From Hellea sp. (lineage in GTDB: Bacteria > Pseudomonadota > Alphaproteobacteria > Caulobacterales > Maricaulaceae), in assembly GCA_028224375.1 (NCBI GenBank), contig JAOIVW010000002.1, positions 152,637 through 216,636 of the forward strand: 64,000 bases of DNA. The letters are read 5' to 3'. Shown one piece after another: positions 1 through 9,095 of the stretch. The translations under genes were made by a program, and so were the position numbers. A model generated the notes under the pieces. It worked only from the letters and a program-made list of their open reading frames with translations. It was not told where the DNA came from and ran no database searches. Position 1 is the first letter of the stretch. Every line of letters begins with the position of its first letter.

Positions 1-418
1 GATCCATAAATTTGCGGCGGTCCGAAGCGGGCCCTGTGAAAAGCCTATCTTGGGCGGGGGTGAGCCACATCAACGTCAAGAGTTGGGCGAGCTGCGGGCC
101 TGTCGCATTCTTTCCATCTAGCCTTACAATGCGCCGCTTAGGATATTCAGGCACTTGCCCGACAGACACGCGCGTGTCGCCAATGCTGGCATTAATTCCC
201 CAAGCCGCCGCGACCTTATCTCCCTCGCGCCGTGCAAGGTCATCCATCTTGGCACGGCGTAATCCGCGTCCAGGGGAGAGAAATGAGACGGCTTCTAAAA
301 GGTTGGTCTTGCCTGCGCCATTCGGCCCAAACAGCACAACGGGCGCGCCAGTCAGCGCAATATCAAGCGAGGGGTAAGAGCGAAAATCCGTAAGACGAAG
401 AGAACCAATATGGGCCAC
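1..418 (-). CDS. recF: DNA replication/repair protein RecF, N-terminal part (cut by window edge)
   Basis: RecF is an SMC-like ATPase that binds gapped DNA and helps load RecA in the RecFOR pathway. About 139 N-terminal residues are visible. They carry the Walker A motif GPNGAGKT (about residues 31-38) and the RecF-typical start MAHIGSLRLTDFRSY. The start is GTG at 418, 15 bases after the dnaN stop, so the two are probably co-transcribed. The reading frame runs off the left edge without a stop, so the gene is partial only because of the window boundary. The family and start are clear; nothing can be said of the C-terminal signature and Walker B motifs. Confidence 0.93.
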   Translation of the reverse strand, partial: MAHIGSLRLTDFRSYPSLDIALTGAPVVLFGPNGAGKTNLLEAVSFLSPGRGLRRAKMDDLARREGDKVAAAWGINASIGDTRVSVGQVPEYPKRRIVRLDGKNATGPQLAQLLTLMWLTPAQDRLFTGPASDRRKFMD

Positions 419-432
419 AGCGTGCCCGCGGC

Positions 433-1536
433 TTAGACGCGAAGCGGCATCAGCACAAAGAGTGCGCCGGGGTCTTCTGCGTCTTTTACCAAAGCAGGCG
501 AGGCGGGACTGTCGAGGAAAAACGTTGCGTCACGGCCTTCAATCTGGCCAGCCACATCGAGCAAGTATTTCGCGTTAAAGCCAATTTCCAGCGGGTCGGC
601 GCTGTAATCCACCATTAATTCCTCATGGGCGTTTCCGCTCTCAGGATTATTGACGGTCAGGGCCAGATTATCCTGAGTTAGAGAGATTTTAATTGAGCGC
701 GACTTTTCAGCGGAAATCGTCGCCACGCGGTCTACCGCATCCGCAAAGACTTTATTATCAATCGTCAGCTCTTTCTCATTTCCTTTAGGAATAACGCGCT
801 CATAATCTGGGAAGGTGCCGTCAATGAGTTTGGACGTCAGAACTGCAGAGCCGTAATGGAAACGAATTTTCGCTTCTGAGACAGAGAGCGATACATCGGC
901 GTCACCGCCATCAATGAGGCGGCGAATTTCGGCCACGGTCTTGCGAGGTATAATCACGCCTGGCAAACCTTCAGCGCCTGGCGGGATGTCCATCTCGGCG
1001 AGTGCCAAGCGGTGACCATCTGTGGCAACAGCCCGCAACGCTCCGTCATGAGCATGGACATAAATCCCGTTTAAGTAATAGCGCGTTTCTTCCGTCGAAA
1101 TCGCAAAGCGTGTTTTATCAATCAAGCGGCGTAGCTCGGCGGCTTTGAGAACAAAATTATGGGTAAAGCCGTCCGCTGTCATCTTCGGAAAGTCACCTGA
1201 TGGCAAAAGCGGGAGGGTGAAGTGCGACCGTCCTGCATCAATATCCAAGCGGTCATCCGCATTTATCTGGAGCGAGACCTGCGCCCCGTCAGGGAGCTTA
1301 CGCGCAATATCGTAAAGCGTATGGGCGGGGGCGGTAATCTGCCCTGGCGCGCCGATATCGGCTGCGGTGTCTTCAGAGATTTCAATATCTAAATCCGTCG
1401 CGACAAGCGTAACTTTGCCGTCCTCAGCACTCATCAACACATTGGATAAAATAGGGATCGTATTGCGGCGTTCCACAACATTTTGGACATGTCCCAGCGC
1501 CTTTAAAAGTGCGGCGCGCTCAATAGAAAGTCTCAT
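433..1536 (-). CDS. dnaN: DNA polymerase III beta subunit (sliding clamp)
   Basis: DnaN forms the ring-shaped dimer that tethers DNA polymerase III to DNA. The 367-residue product has the usual length and the three successive clamp domains (about 1-120, 130-245 and 250-367). It starts MRLSIERAALLKAL and ends in LMPLRV, as clamp proteins typically do. The frame is open 16 codons further upstream, but the start at 1536 matches the conserved N-terminus. It precedes recF on the same strand, the common dnaN-recF order. dnaA is not in the window, and no cluster of DnaA boxes is visible upstream. Confidence 0.97.
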   Translation of the reverse strand: MRLSIERAALLKALGHVQNVVERRNTIPILSNVLMSAEDGKVTLVATDLDIEISEDTAADIGAPGQITAPAHTLYDIARKLPDGAQVSLQINADDRLDIDAGRSHFTLPLLPSGDFPKMTADGFTHNFVLKAAELRRLIDKTRFAISTEETRYYLNGIYVHAHDGALRAVATDGHRLALAEMDIPPGAEGLPGVIIPRKTVAEIRRLIDGGDADVSLSVSEAKIRFHYGSAVLTSKLIDGTFPDYERVIPKGNEKELTIDNKVFADAVDRVATISAEKSRSIKISLTQDNLALTVNNPESGNAHEELMVDYSADPLEIGFNAKYLLDVAGQIEGRDATFFLDSPASPALVKDAEDPGALFVLMPLRV

Positions 1537-1712
1537 CTTCTCAGCCTGACTAAAATCTGTTGAAAAAGGCCTTGCGCGAGGCAAGACCAGTTAGAGCCCG
1601 TAACATAACGTAAAAGGCGTAAATGCCAAGGGCAATTCGCGCGGTTGAGGCTGGGGATAAGTTTATGCTGCCCGGCGCAGAATATGTGTTCACGTTTAGT
1701 TGATTTAAGTTT

Positions 1713-1728
1713 AAGGACTTAAGTCTTT
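1713..1728. promoter_or_regulatory. Palindrome upstream of the pst operon (possible operator)
   Basis: In the divergent gap between dnaN and pstS (1537-1777) there is a perfect 10-base palindrome GACTTAAGTC at 1716-1725. It extends to AAGGACTTAAGTCTTT with one G-T mismatch pair. It lies about 50 bases before the pstS start, where a regulator could bind. It does not resemble the repeated CTGTCAT Pho box known from alphaproteobacteria, and I see no Pho box elsewhere in the gap. Its role is inference. Confidence 0.3.
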
Positions 1729-1777
1729 TGATGGGTTATCTCTTTGCTCTAGTGAATTTTGAGGATGATAAGGTTTT

Positions 1778-2605
1778 ATGTATAAGCAATCTGTATTTGC
1801 ACTTTCAGCTCTCATCCTAGCGGCGTGTTCGGCGCCTGAAGCCGTCAATGTTTCAGGCTCATCGACAGTGCTGCCGGCTGTCTCGCTTGCTGCGGATCAA
1901 TTTGTGGCTGAGACGGGCACGACAGTTGTTGTCAATGCAGGCGGCTCAGGCAGCGGTTTTAACCAACTGGCCGAAGGGCAAACGGATATTGGCATGATGT
2001 CGCGCGATATCACCGATAGTGAGCTAGAAAGATTTAAAACGATTGATTTTAAAAGAATAGCCATTGGACGCGACGCCGTTGTGCCGACGATTTCATCTGA
2101 AATATATGAGGCAGGCGTAAAGGCACTAACGCTCGCGCAAATCGCAGATATCTATTCAGGGCGTGTAGATAATTGGGCAGAATTTGGCGGCCCTGACCGC
2201 GCGATTTTCGCGGTCGATAAAGAGGCTAGCCGAGGCACGCGGCAGATATTTATGGGCGTGGTGATGGGAAACCCTAAAGCCAAAACACCAGGAACTGATT
2301 TAGTCACAGGCTCAAATAATGAAGAGCAAACGGCGTTAACGCAAAGCGATTCTGGTATTGGTATGCTGTCTTTCGCGTGGCTGAATGAGGATGTCAAAGG
2401 GCTTTCAATTATTCTGGATAACGGACAAGTTGTTGAGCCCTCACTTGAAAATATTCAAAATGGAAGCTTTCCATTTGTGCGAGATTTATTGGTTATCACC
2501 CGCGGCGATATTAAACCGCCTGCTCAGAAATTTGTAGATTATCTATTAGGCCCCGAAGGACAAAAGGCCGTTGAAGAATCCGGCTATATTAAGGTATCTG
2601 AGTGA
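1778..2605 (+). CDS. pstS: Phosphate ABC transporter substrate-binding lipoprotein
   Basis: PstS captures phosphate in the periplasm and delivers it to the PstCA permease. The 275-residue protein begins with a lipoprotein signal peptide (lipobox LAAC, Cys17), so it is anchored in a membrane rather than free. Mature-domain motifs are typical of the phosphate-binding PBP-like fold: SGSSTVLP near residue 27 and a GGSGSG loop near residue 56. It is the first gene of pstSCAB, and its TGA stop overlaps the GTG start of pstC (GTGA). Length fits the short PstS branch. Confidence 0.92.
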   Translation: MYKQSVFALSALILAACSAPEAVNVSGSSTVLPAVSLAADQFVAETGTTVVVNAGGSGSGFNQLAEGQTDIGMMSRDITDSELERFKTIDFKRIAIGRDAVVPTISSEIYEAGVKALTLAQIADIYSGRVDNWAEFGGPDRAIFAVDKEASRGTRQIFMGVVMGNPKAKTPGTDLVTGSNNEEQTALTQSDSGIGMLSFAWLNEDVKGLSIILDNGQVVEPSLENIQNGSFPFVRDLLVITRGDIKPPAQKFVDYLLGPEGQKAVEESGYIKVSE

Positions 2606-3519
2606 GCGCAACTTCTGCATTAAAAGCGAAGGCCTTATTAAAAGCAAAGCCAGCTTCAAAGCGCCGCGACGCGACTAAAGCTTATTGCCAAGGCAGTGCT
2701 GTTTTATCCATTGTCATTGTCAGCGTTATACTCCTGACACTTTTAATTCAAAGTCTTCCGGTTTTAATGTCAGGCGATAATGGCCTGATCGGGACGCAGT
2801 GGAATCCTGATGAAGGTCAGTTTGGCATTATTGCGCCTTTATTCGGCTCTGTCTTTGTTATGATTATTGCGACGGTAATAGCCTTCCCCATAGGCTTGTT
2901 GACCGCAATTTATATTTCCGAAACACGCTCCTCGAAATTACGGCGATTAATTAAATCTATTCTCGAGCTTTTGGCGGGTATTCCGTCCATTGTTTATGGA
3001 TTAATTGGTGTCGCTTACCTCAATATTTGGGTTGCGGATTTATTTGATTTGCAGTCAGGCCGAATTATTTTAACGGCAGGTATTTTATTAGGCATTATGA
3101 TTTTACCGACATTTCTAACGCTGACTGAAGACGCTTTATCAGCTGTGCCGCAGCGCTATCGAGAGAACGCAAAATCATTAGGGATGTACCGCCACGAAGT
3201 GTTTAAAGATATTATTTTCCCGCAAGCCAAAGTCGGCATAGCGGGGGCGGGGCTTTTAGCATTAGGCCGCGCGCTCGGTGAAACCATGGCGGTTATGCTG
3301 GTGATTGGTTCGCTGGACCGCTTGCCCTCTCCGCTCTTTAATCCTTTATCTTCGGGGCAAACAATTACGTCTAAGCTTGGCCGCGAGGTGGGAGAGAGCG
3401 CTTTTGGTTCGGTGCATTTCAGCGCCTTAGTGTTTATGAGCTTTATATTAGTATCTATTACTATCGCGCTGACGATTTTATCGCATTATTTTCTGACCCG
3501 AAAGCCCTCTGATGTTTAA
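2602..3519 (+). CDS. pstC: Phosphate ABC transporter permease PstC
   Basis: PstC is one half of the inner-membrane phosphate channel. The 305-residue protein has a basic cytoplasmic N-terminus (about 30 residues, Lys/Arg rich), then six predicted hydrophobic segments. It carries the permease EAA-type loop (ENAKSLGMYRHE), which contacts the ATPase. The GTG start overlaps the stop of pstS by four bases, and its 3' end overlaps pstA by eight bases, so translation is likely coupled along the operon. Confidence 0.93.
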   Translation: MSATSALKAKALLKAKPASKRRDATKAYCQGSAVLSIVIVSVILLTLLIQSLPVLMSGDNGLIGTQWNPDEGQFGIIAPLFGSVFVMIIATVIAFPIGLLTAIYISETRSSKLRRLIKSILELLAGIPSIVYGLIGVAYLNIWVADLFDLQSGRIILTAGILLGIMILPTFLTLTEDALSAVPQRYRENAKSLGMYRHEVFKDIIFPQAKVGIAGAGLLALGRALGETMAVMLVIGSLDRLPSPLFNPLSSGQTITSKLGREVGESAFGSVHFSALVFMSFILVSITIALTILSHYFLTRKPSDV

Positions 3520-4375
3520 AATTAAAAACAGACGGCATTTTTATGAGCAAAGTTTCGCCTTTGCGTCGCGGCTGTCATTAATTATTTGCGCGGGCGTTTT
3601 ACTCTTCCTTCTCGGCTCTATTTTTATTCAAGGGATAAGCGCGCTGAGCCTAGAATTTTTATTCACGCCTTCCAGCTCTTTCGGTAAATCGGGCGGTATT
3701 TTTTATCAGCTCTTTGGCAGTCTGCTGATGGTGTTAGTTGCGGCTTTATTAGTTCTTCCGCTCGCCTTAGGGACAGCTCTTTTTCGCAATTCTTATAATA
3801 AAAATTCAGCTATCGCCCATATTATGGATCAAAGCCTTTATGCGCTTAATGCCATCCCTTCCGTCACTTACGGCATATTCGGGCTTATCTTTTTTGTGAA
3901 CCTGCTCAATACAGGGATTAGCTGGTTTGTGGGCTCTATTATATTAGCCATTATGATGCTGCCTACGGTGACGCTGTCCACCTATCAAGCCATGGCGGCT
4001 ATTCCTAAAATATATCACGAGAATGCCGCCGCCCTTGGCCTGACGCGGACAGAAATTGTGCGCCGCGTAACGCTGCCGCAAAGTTTCCACGGCGTTGTTA
4101 CGGGGCTTTTAATTGGTCTCTCTCGCGCCATTGGCGAGACCGCGCCCATCATGTTTATTGCGACCGCCTTTTCTGGCGTCAGTGTTCCTCAAAGCTTGGT
4201 CGAGCCCGTCTCGACCCTGCCCACCCATATCCTTGAACTGGCGCAGCAATCCACAGACCCGCAAGCGCTGCAAAATGCCTGGGGCGCGAGTTTGACTCTT
4301 GTGCTCTTAGCCGCCACATTTAGTGGGCTGGCCTTATTCCTGCGTAGCCGCCTTAACAGTGAAGGTCATCAATAA
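3512..4375 (+). CDS. pstA: Phosphate ABC transporter permease PstA
   Basis: PstA is the second channel subunit of the phosphate importer. The 287-residue protein has about six hydrophobic segments and a conserved ENAAALGLTRTE loop matching the EAA coupling motif of binding-protein-dependent permeases. Its start lies eight bases inside pstC and its TAA stop shares one base with the pstB ATG (TAATG). Both arrangements indicate tight translational coupling and fixed subunit ratios. Confidence 0.93.
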   Translation: MFKIKNRRHFYEQSFAFASRLSLIICAGVLLFLLGSIFIQGISALSLEFLFTPSSSFGKSGGIFYQLFGSLLMVLVAALLVLPLALGTALFRNSYNKNSAIAHIMDQSLYALNAIPSVTYGIFGLIFFVNLLNTGISWFVGSIILAIMMLPTVTLSTYQAMAAIPKIYHENAAALGLTRTEIVRRVTLPQSFHGVVTGLLIGLSRAIGETAPIMFIATAFSGVSVPQSLVEPVSTLPTHILELAQQSTDPQALQNAWGASLTLVLLAATFSGLALFLRSRLNSEGHQ

Positions 4376-5202
4376 TGTCCGATATGCATGGCAAACCCCA
4401 ATTAGCCTTGGTTGAGAATAGTGCGAGCGCGGAGGCGGCGGCGCAAGCCTCTGCTGTGCAGATTAGAAACTTCTCCGCCTATTACGGCAAAAACTGTATC
4501 ATTTCCGATGTCAGCCTCGACCTGCCCGAAAAGGGCGTCACCTGTCTGCTCGGCCCGTCAGGCACAGGAAAGTCCACGCTGCTGCGCTGGATTAACCGCA
4601 TTAATGAAGAAACCGAAAATGCCTCATTTTCTGGCAATATAAATGTCTTGGGCTTGGACGTGCTGGAGGGCTATCCCGATGTTACGGAACTTCGCCGCCG
4701 CACAGGCATGGTCTTTCAGCAGCCTTGCGTTTTTCCCTGCTCGATTTACGACAATATGCTGATGGGGCTGCGCAACCGCAAACTCTCCAAATCAGAGGCG
4801 CGCGCCATTATCGAGCAGAGCCTTAAATCCGCTGCCATATGGGATGAAATCGCGCACCGCCTCGAAGACCCTGCAACCTCGCTCTCGCTTGGGCAACAGC
4901 AGCGCCTCTGCATCGCGCGAGCCCTTGTCTTAAAGCCGAGCATCTTATTACTGGATGAGCCCACAGCCTCTATCGACCCTGTCTCCTCCCGCGCTATCGA
5001 AGACCTTGTCATCTCGCTGGGCGAAGATATCGCCGTTGTGATGGTCACGCATAATATCGCGCAGACAAAGCGCATTTCCGACCATGTCATTTTCCTTTGC
5101 GACGGCAAAATTGTCGAGCAGGGCACGCGAAAGCACATGTTCTCTATGCGCAGCTGCGAAAAAACACGCACCTATATTACCGAGGAATTTTGCGATTGTT
5201 AG
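4375..5202 (+). CDS. pstB: Phosphate ABC transporter ATPase PstB
   Basis: PstB powers phosphate import. The 275-residue protein shows Walker A GPSGTGKST (60-68), the Q-loop (MVFQQP, about 112-117), the ABC signature LSLGQQQR (170-177), Walker B ILLLDEP (190-196) and the switch histidine in VTHN (His226). The signature reads LSLG instead of the usual LSGG; Leu replaces the first Gly. The first 27 residues are an Ala-rich extension. PhoU, the usual partner that links Pst to PhoR/PhoB signalling, does not follow; the next gene is DUF1223. Confidence 0.94.
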   Translation: MSDMHGKPQLALVENSASAEAAAQASAVQIRNFSAYYGKNCIISDVSLDLPEKGVTCLLGPSGTGKSTLLRWINRINEETENASFSGNINVLGLDVLEGYPDVTELRRRTGMVFQQPCVFPCSIYDNMLMGLRNRKLSKSEARAIIEQSLKSAAIWDEIAHRLEDPATSLSLGQQQRLCIARALVLKPSILLLDEPTASIDPVSSRAIEDLVISLGEDIAVVMVTHNIAQTKRISDHVIFLCDGKIVEQGTRKHMFSMRSCEKTRTYITEEFCDC

Positions 5203-5296
5203 CTGCCCCCTCTGCGCCGCTGAACACCATTTCATCACAGAAAATAGATTTGCACGTTACCAAATGGAGTGAAAGAAAAGCGTAAAGGAGTTTCTC

Positions 5297-6037
5297 ATGA
5301 AATTATTATCCGCATTTTCTTTTCTAGCTTTTACATTGGCGGCCTGTTCAAATCCGACGGCGAATGCCCAAGATGCTGCGCCTGCGACCGACGTAGCTGC
5401 GCCCGCTAATCAGTTAGTCGTCGCGGAGTTATTTACCTCGCAAGGCTGTTCCTCTTGTCCGCCGGCAGAGAAGTTTTTCTCAGAGCTGGCAGAACAAGAT
5501 AACGTTATGACGATTGAATGGCATGTCGATTATTGGGATCAACTTGTCCATGGCGGATCGCGCTGGAAAGACCCTTATTCCAAGAAAGATTTCACGGATC
5601 GCCAAAGATCTTATAATCGCTCTCTGCGCGGCCAAAGCGGCGTCTACACACCCCAAGCCGTGGTCAATGGTCATTTCGAAGGCGTGGGCAGCCGCAGAGG
5701 GGTCGTCACAGACCTCATTGAGAGCGCGCCCGCCATCACAGTGCCCGTCAGCATCGAGAATAATAACGTCACGGTCGGCGCGAGTTCCAAGGCGGCAGAT
5801 ATTTTATTCGTGCGCCTGCTCAAAGAGCAAGCCACCAATGTCAAAGGCGGCGAAAATAAAGGCGCCAAGCTCTCGGGCCGCAATATTGCCTTGGACGCCA
5901 AAGTCATCGGAAAGACAGGCTCCGGCGAAGTCACCGTCAGCTTACCCGCGCTAAAAGACGGCGAAACCTGCGCCATCCTCGTCCAGCCCCAAAAAGGCGA
6001 TGTCGGCCCGGTATTAGGCGCGGCGAAGTGTGCTTAG
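5297..6037 (+). CDS. DUF1223 thioredoxin-like lipoprotein
   Basis: This 246-residue protein belongs to the DUF1223 family, which has a thioredoxin-like fold. A lipoprotein signal ends at Cys17 (LAAC). An Ala/Pro-rich spacer follows, then VVAELFTSQGCSSCPPAEKF with the redox-type motif CSSC (Cys51, Cys54). Conserved family features WHVDYWD and YTPQAVVNG are present. It probably acts in the periplasm or at the envelope; no substrate is known. A ribosome site AAAGGAG at 5283-5289 supports the start. The 94-base gap after pstB leaves open whether it belongs to the pst transcript. Confidence 0.85.
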   Translation: MKLLSAFSFLAFTLAACSNPTANAQDAAPATDVAAPANQLVVAELFTSQGCSSCPPAEKFFSELAEQDNVMTIEWHVDYWDQLVHGGSRWKDPYSKKDFTDRQRSYNRSLRGQSGVYTPQAVVNGHFEGVGSRRGVVTDLIESAPAITVPVSIENNNVTVGASSKAADILFVRLLKEQATNVKGGENKGAKLSGRNIALDAKVIGKTGSGEVTVSLPALKDGETCAILVQPQKGDVGPVLGAAKCA

Positions 6038-6090
6038 TGGCTAACTAGGAACAACCGCAGCAGGTGATAATCGCCAAGTGAGCGCTAGTC

Positions 6091-6225
6091 GCTCCCCCCT
6101 CCGACCCGCATGCGCGGCCCACCTCCCCCGTGAACAGGGGAGGAGAAGGGTGCTAAACTGTAAATGAAGAGAGCCCTCTTCCCCCGCATGCGGGGGAAGT
6201 ACCGCGAAGCGGGGATGGGGGGAGC
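6091..6225. repeat. GC-rich palindromic intergenic repeat (REP-like)
   Basis: The outer ends GCTCCCCCC (6091-6099) and GGGGGGAGC (6217-6225) are perfect inverted copies. Inside are two hairpins: CCTCCCC / GGGGAGG (6122-6128 and 6137-6143) and a perfect 22-base palindrome at 6178-6199. Such composite palindromes are scattered between genes in many alphaproteobacterial genomes. It lies in the 763-base gap 6038-6800, which holds no convincing gene. Confidence 0.7.
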
Positions 6226-6390
6226 GTAACCCGCCATGCTTTGCGAGGAAAAACCCAACGGATTAACTACCTCATCTCACGCAAATCATCGCCGCGTTCT
6301 CTTCTTTCAGCTATCATTCCCGCGCTTTATCCAGAACATCTCCGCCAGCGTTTTGAAAAAACACAGGAGCGGTGACTCGTAAGCCTCCGA

Positions 6391-6590
6391 CTCATCATTC
6401 CCGTAATCTCCCCACATCATTCCCACACTCTCCCCACATCATTCCCGCGAAGGCGGGAACCCAGCAGCGGACCACCCCATCAAGAGAGAACCTATAAGAG
6501 CCCCTCCCAATGACCATTAGCCATTAAAGGCCAGACGCCGAAAGACTGGGTCCTCCACTGGGTCCCCGCCTACGCGGGGATGATGGGGGA
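6391..6590. repeat. Tandem and inverted intergenic repeats before the nuclease-STAND gene
   Basis: A roughly 22-base unit beginning CTCCCCACATCATTCCC is repeated in tandem (6408-6429 and from 6430), with a degenerate copy starting at 6391. The last copy runs into the hairpin CCCGCGAAGGCGGG followed by AACCCAG. An inverted counterpart, CTGGGTCCCCGC..GCGGGGATGATG, lies near 6557-6582. Together they form an inverted pair about 100 bases apart. The remainder of the gap, 6600-6800, is AT-rich and is the probable leader of the next gene. Confidence 0.6.
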
Positions 6591-6800
6591 GGGGGTGGGG
6601 TTTTTATTTTATCAGTAATGGTGGAGTTTTTTTGGGTAATTGTGAGGAGTAAGGATCTTCGAGATCTTAAAACAGCCATTACTTTTGATTCTTGCTGAAT
6701 ATTAAATAATCAATCATTAACCTTAGGTGATCTGTGGTAAACAACTTTAAGTGATGATAGAAATACAATTAGTACGATAAGAATCGAAAGAGCGATTGAA

Positions 6801-9095
6801 ATGTATGATTTTTCCAACTTATCTCCGCTAGACTTTGAACATTTGATTGCGGACTTGATGAGCGCAGAAATGAGTTTGCGTTTTAAGTATTATAAGGCTG
6901 GCGCCGATGGAGGGATAGACACTCAAGCTTTCGATGGTTCCAGACGTATTGTTCTGCAAGCTAAGAGATATATTGAAAGTAATTTTACAAAACTAAAGAG
7001 TAAGTGCAAGATTGAGGCGGCTCTGTGGGAAAAACGCTCATCAGTACCAGATGAATTCTGGCTTGCGACGACAGTACCGCTTCTGCCTTCGCAGGCTGAG
7101 GAACTTGCTGAACTCTTTCCTCTTATGCCAATTGATTCATCGCGAGTGCTTGGATTGGGTGATATAGAAGGTCTTTTGCGCTCCCACCCCGAAGTGGGCA
7201 GAGGTCACGTAAAGCTTTGGCTTGGAAACACAGGGACACTTGAGAGAATTATCCATTCTGGAGTCATGGAGAACTCTGATTTTGAACGAAAAGAGATTGA
7301 AGATACTGCCAAAACTTATGTCAGCCATAAAGGCTTCGATATCGGGCTTAAAACATTAATAGACCATGGTAGTCTAGTTATATCCGGACCGCCTGGCATT
7401 GGCAAAACGACGATGGCTCACATGCTAGCTCTGGATCACATGCGAGGTGGTTGGGAAGTGGTTTTCGTTCACGAAGATTTCGAAGCTGGAGATGCTGTGA
7501 AAGCAGGTGCAAAACGGCTCATTTTCTTCGACGATTTTCTAGGTCAAATTACACTTACGCCAGATAGTATACGACATTCGGACCATCGTATTAACTCTTT
7601 AATCAGACGTGCCGCTAAGGACCCGGACCTCAGGTTTATGATGACATCGCGGGACTATATTTTAGAAGATGCACACCATCAGAGTGAACGGCTCAGCGAA
7701 GATATATTTGTGGGCCGCAAATATGTATTGCGTTTAAATGCGTACTCTAAGCTACAAAAAGCTCACATTTTGTATAATCACTTATATGCTTCTGGATTAC
7801 CACAGCCCATACTTGAGAGGGTCGTTTCGACAGGAGTTTATAAACAAGTTGTGGACCATCCAAATTTTACGCCACGCCTAATAGAGACTATGACCACGCG
7901 ATATAAATCGCAGCCTGGTCCAGAAATTTACATTGCCGAATTTCTTGACTTACTAGACAATCCAGAACGGCAATGGTCAATACCTTATGATGAACACTTT
8001 AAACCTTCGGACCAACTATTATTAATATCGTATAGTTTATACATGAGTCAGCGTAGAAGTTTTCCGACGAGAGAACTTTTGTTAGAAAACTTTCTTGACC
8101 TACGCAATCGCCTCGGTTTTGCAATAGCACTGCCTGAGGCGAGAAAAGAATTTCGAAAAGCGTTACGTCGAATGGATGGTGGTTTGATTCAAATTTCTGA
8201 CGGGAGAATACGGTCAACTAATCCTGGAGCAACAGAGTTCCTTCAAGGGCGTCTTGAAACAGATGGCCATTTAATCGTATATTTGGCGGATACCAATACG
8301 GAAAGAGAGATTGAGGCAGCGATGTGGTCACTTCAATCACGAAAGAGAACGTCACCAGAGAAAGAAACCTTAAACGCAATCCTTAAGGCAATAGAGCGTG
8401 TTTCGCAAAACGCCTTATCGCCAGATTTGGCAGTAGTTGTCGCTTGGGTAGACCGTCTATTGGCTGACGATAGCATATCACAACATCGGTCAATGCCACT
8501 GATACGTCGACTTACTAATGCAACAGATGATGATTGGCCAATGGAGCCAATGGAGACTTTATTGAAGTGGCTTACAGATTACAAAAAAAAGTTTTCTTTG
8601 CCAGTCGGTTTCAGAGCCCAATTTGTATCTTGGCTAGAAGTGGAAGCATTAAGAATAGAGCCTTATATTAAAGAGGGTGAAATTGAACTGGATGAGGCTG
8701 AAGCATTCTTGAATAATGTGGTTTGCAGTGAATTTTCTTCGCCCAGTCTTTTCAAACTTGGAGCGGGACTTACAGAAAGCGCCATCGACAAAGCTACTTC
8801 AAATTACACTATAGAATCCGACGAAGATGCAAGTGTGATTATTCAGACAATCACTGATTTAGGTGCAGAATACGACCTAGATGTATACTCGGCTATTCGA
8901 GATATAGAGGACACAGCTAACCAAAAGTGGGCTCGTGATGATTGGTGGGAGCAACGTGCCATGGAAGAGCGCCGTGAAGAAAAATTTTTGGGTTCAGGGG
9001 GTATCAAGACTATGGTTGGGGAAAGCTCAGTTGAAGCAAGTGAAGAACAAATTATCGACGATATGTTCGGGAGCCTAAACGGTAGTGCGTCCTAA
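6801..9095 (+). CDS. Mrr-type nuclease domain fused to a STAND-type NTPase (putative defence protein)
   Basis: The 764-residue protein starts with a restriction-endonuclease-like domain (about 1-140). The PD-(D/E)xK core is visible as Glu13 (FEHLIADLM), Asp40 (GGID) and Gln53-Ala-Lys55 (QAK). A P-loop NTPase follows: Walker A GPPGIGKTT (196-204), Walker B LIFFDDF (240-246) and a sensor-like MTSRD (281-285). This fits the novel STAND NTPase class (nSTAND3-like). The C-terminal 350 residues are mostly helical with no domain I recognise and could be a sensor. No methyltransferase or partner gene is adjacent, so it may act alone, with ligand sensing triggering nucleic-acid cleavage; that is inference. 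The gene is clearly more AT-rich than its neighbours and follows a repeat cluster, suggesting horizontal transfer. Confidence 0.8.
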   Translation: MYDFSNLSPLDFEHLIADLMSAEMSLRFKYYKAGADGGIDTQAFDGSRRIVLQAKRYIESNFTKLKSKCKIEAALWEKRSSVPDEFWLATTVPLLPSQAEELAELFPLMPIDSSRVLGLGDIEGLLRSHPEVGRGHVKLWLGNTGTLERIIHSGVMENSDFERKEIEDTAKTYVSHKGFDIGLKTLIDHGSLVISGPPGIGKTTMAHMLALDHMRGGWEVVFVHEDFEAGDAVKAGAKRLIFFDDFLGQITLTPDSIRHSDHRINSLIRRAAKDPDLRFMMTSRDYILEDAHHQSERLSEDIFVGRKYVLRLNAYSKLQKAHILYNHLYASGLPQPILERVVSTGVYKQVVDHPNFTPRLIETMTTRYKSQPGPEIYIAEFLDLLDNPERQWSIPYDEHFKPSDQLLLISYSLYMSQRRSFPTRELLLENFLDLRNRLGFAIALPEARKEFRKALRRMDGGLIQISDGRIRSTNPGATEFLQGRLETDGHLIVYLADTNTEREIEAAMWSLQSRKRTSPEKETLNAILKAIERVSQNALSPDLAVVVAWVDRLLADDSISQHRSMPLIRRLTNATDDDWPMEPMETLLKWLTDYKKKFSLPVGFRAQFVSWLEVEALRIEPYIKEGEIELDEAEAFLNNVVCSEFSSPSLFKLGAGLTESAIDKATSNYTIESDEDASVIIQTITDLGAEYDLDVYSAIRDIEDTANQKWARDDWWEQRAMEERREEKFLGSGGIKTMVGESSVEASEEQIIDDMFGSLNGSAS

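Noticed and set aside
1537..1777. Possible replication origin next to dnaN
   Set aside because: No cluster of DnaA boxes (TTATCCACA-like) and no dnaA gene; only one palindrome and an AT-rich promoter-like stretch.
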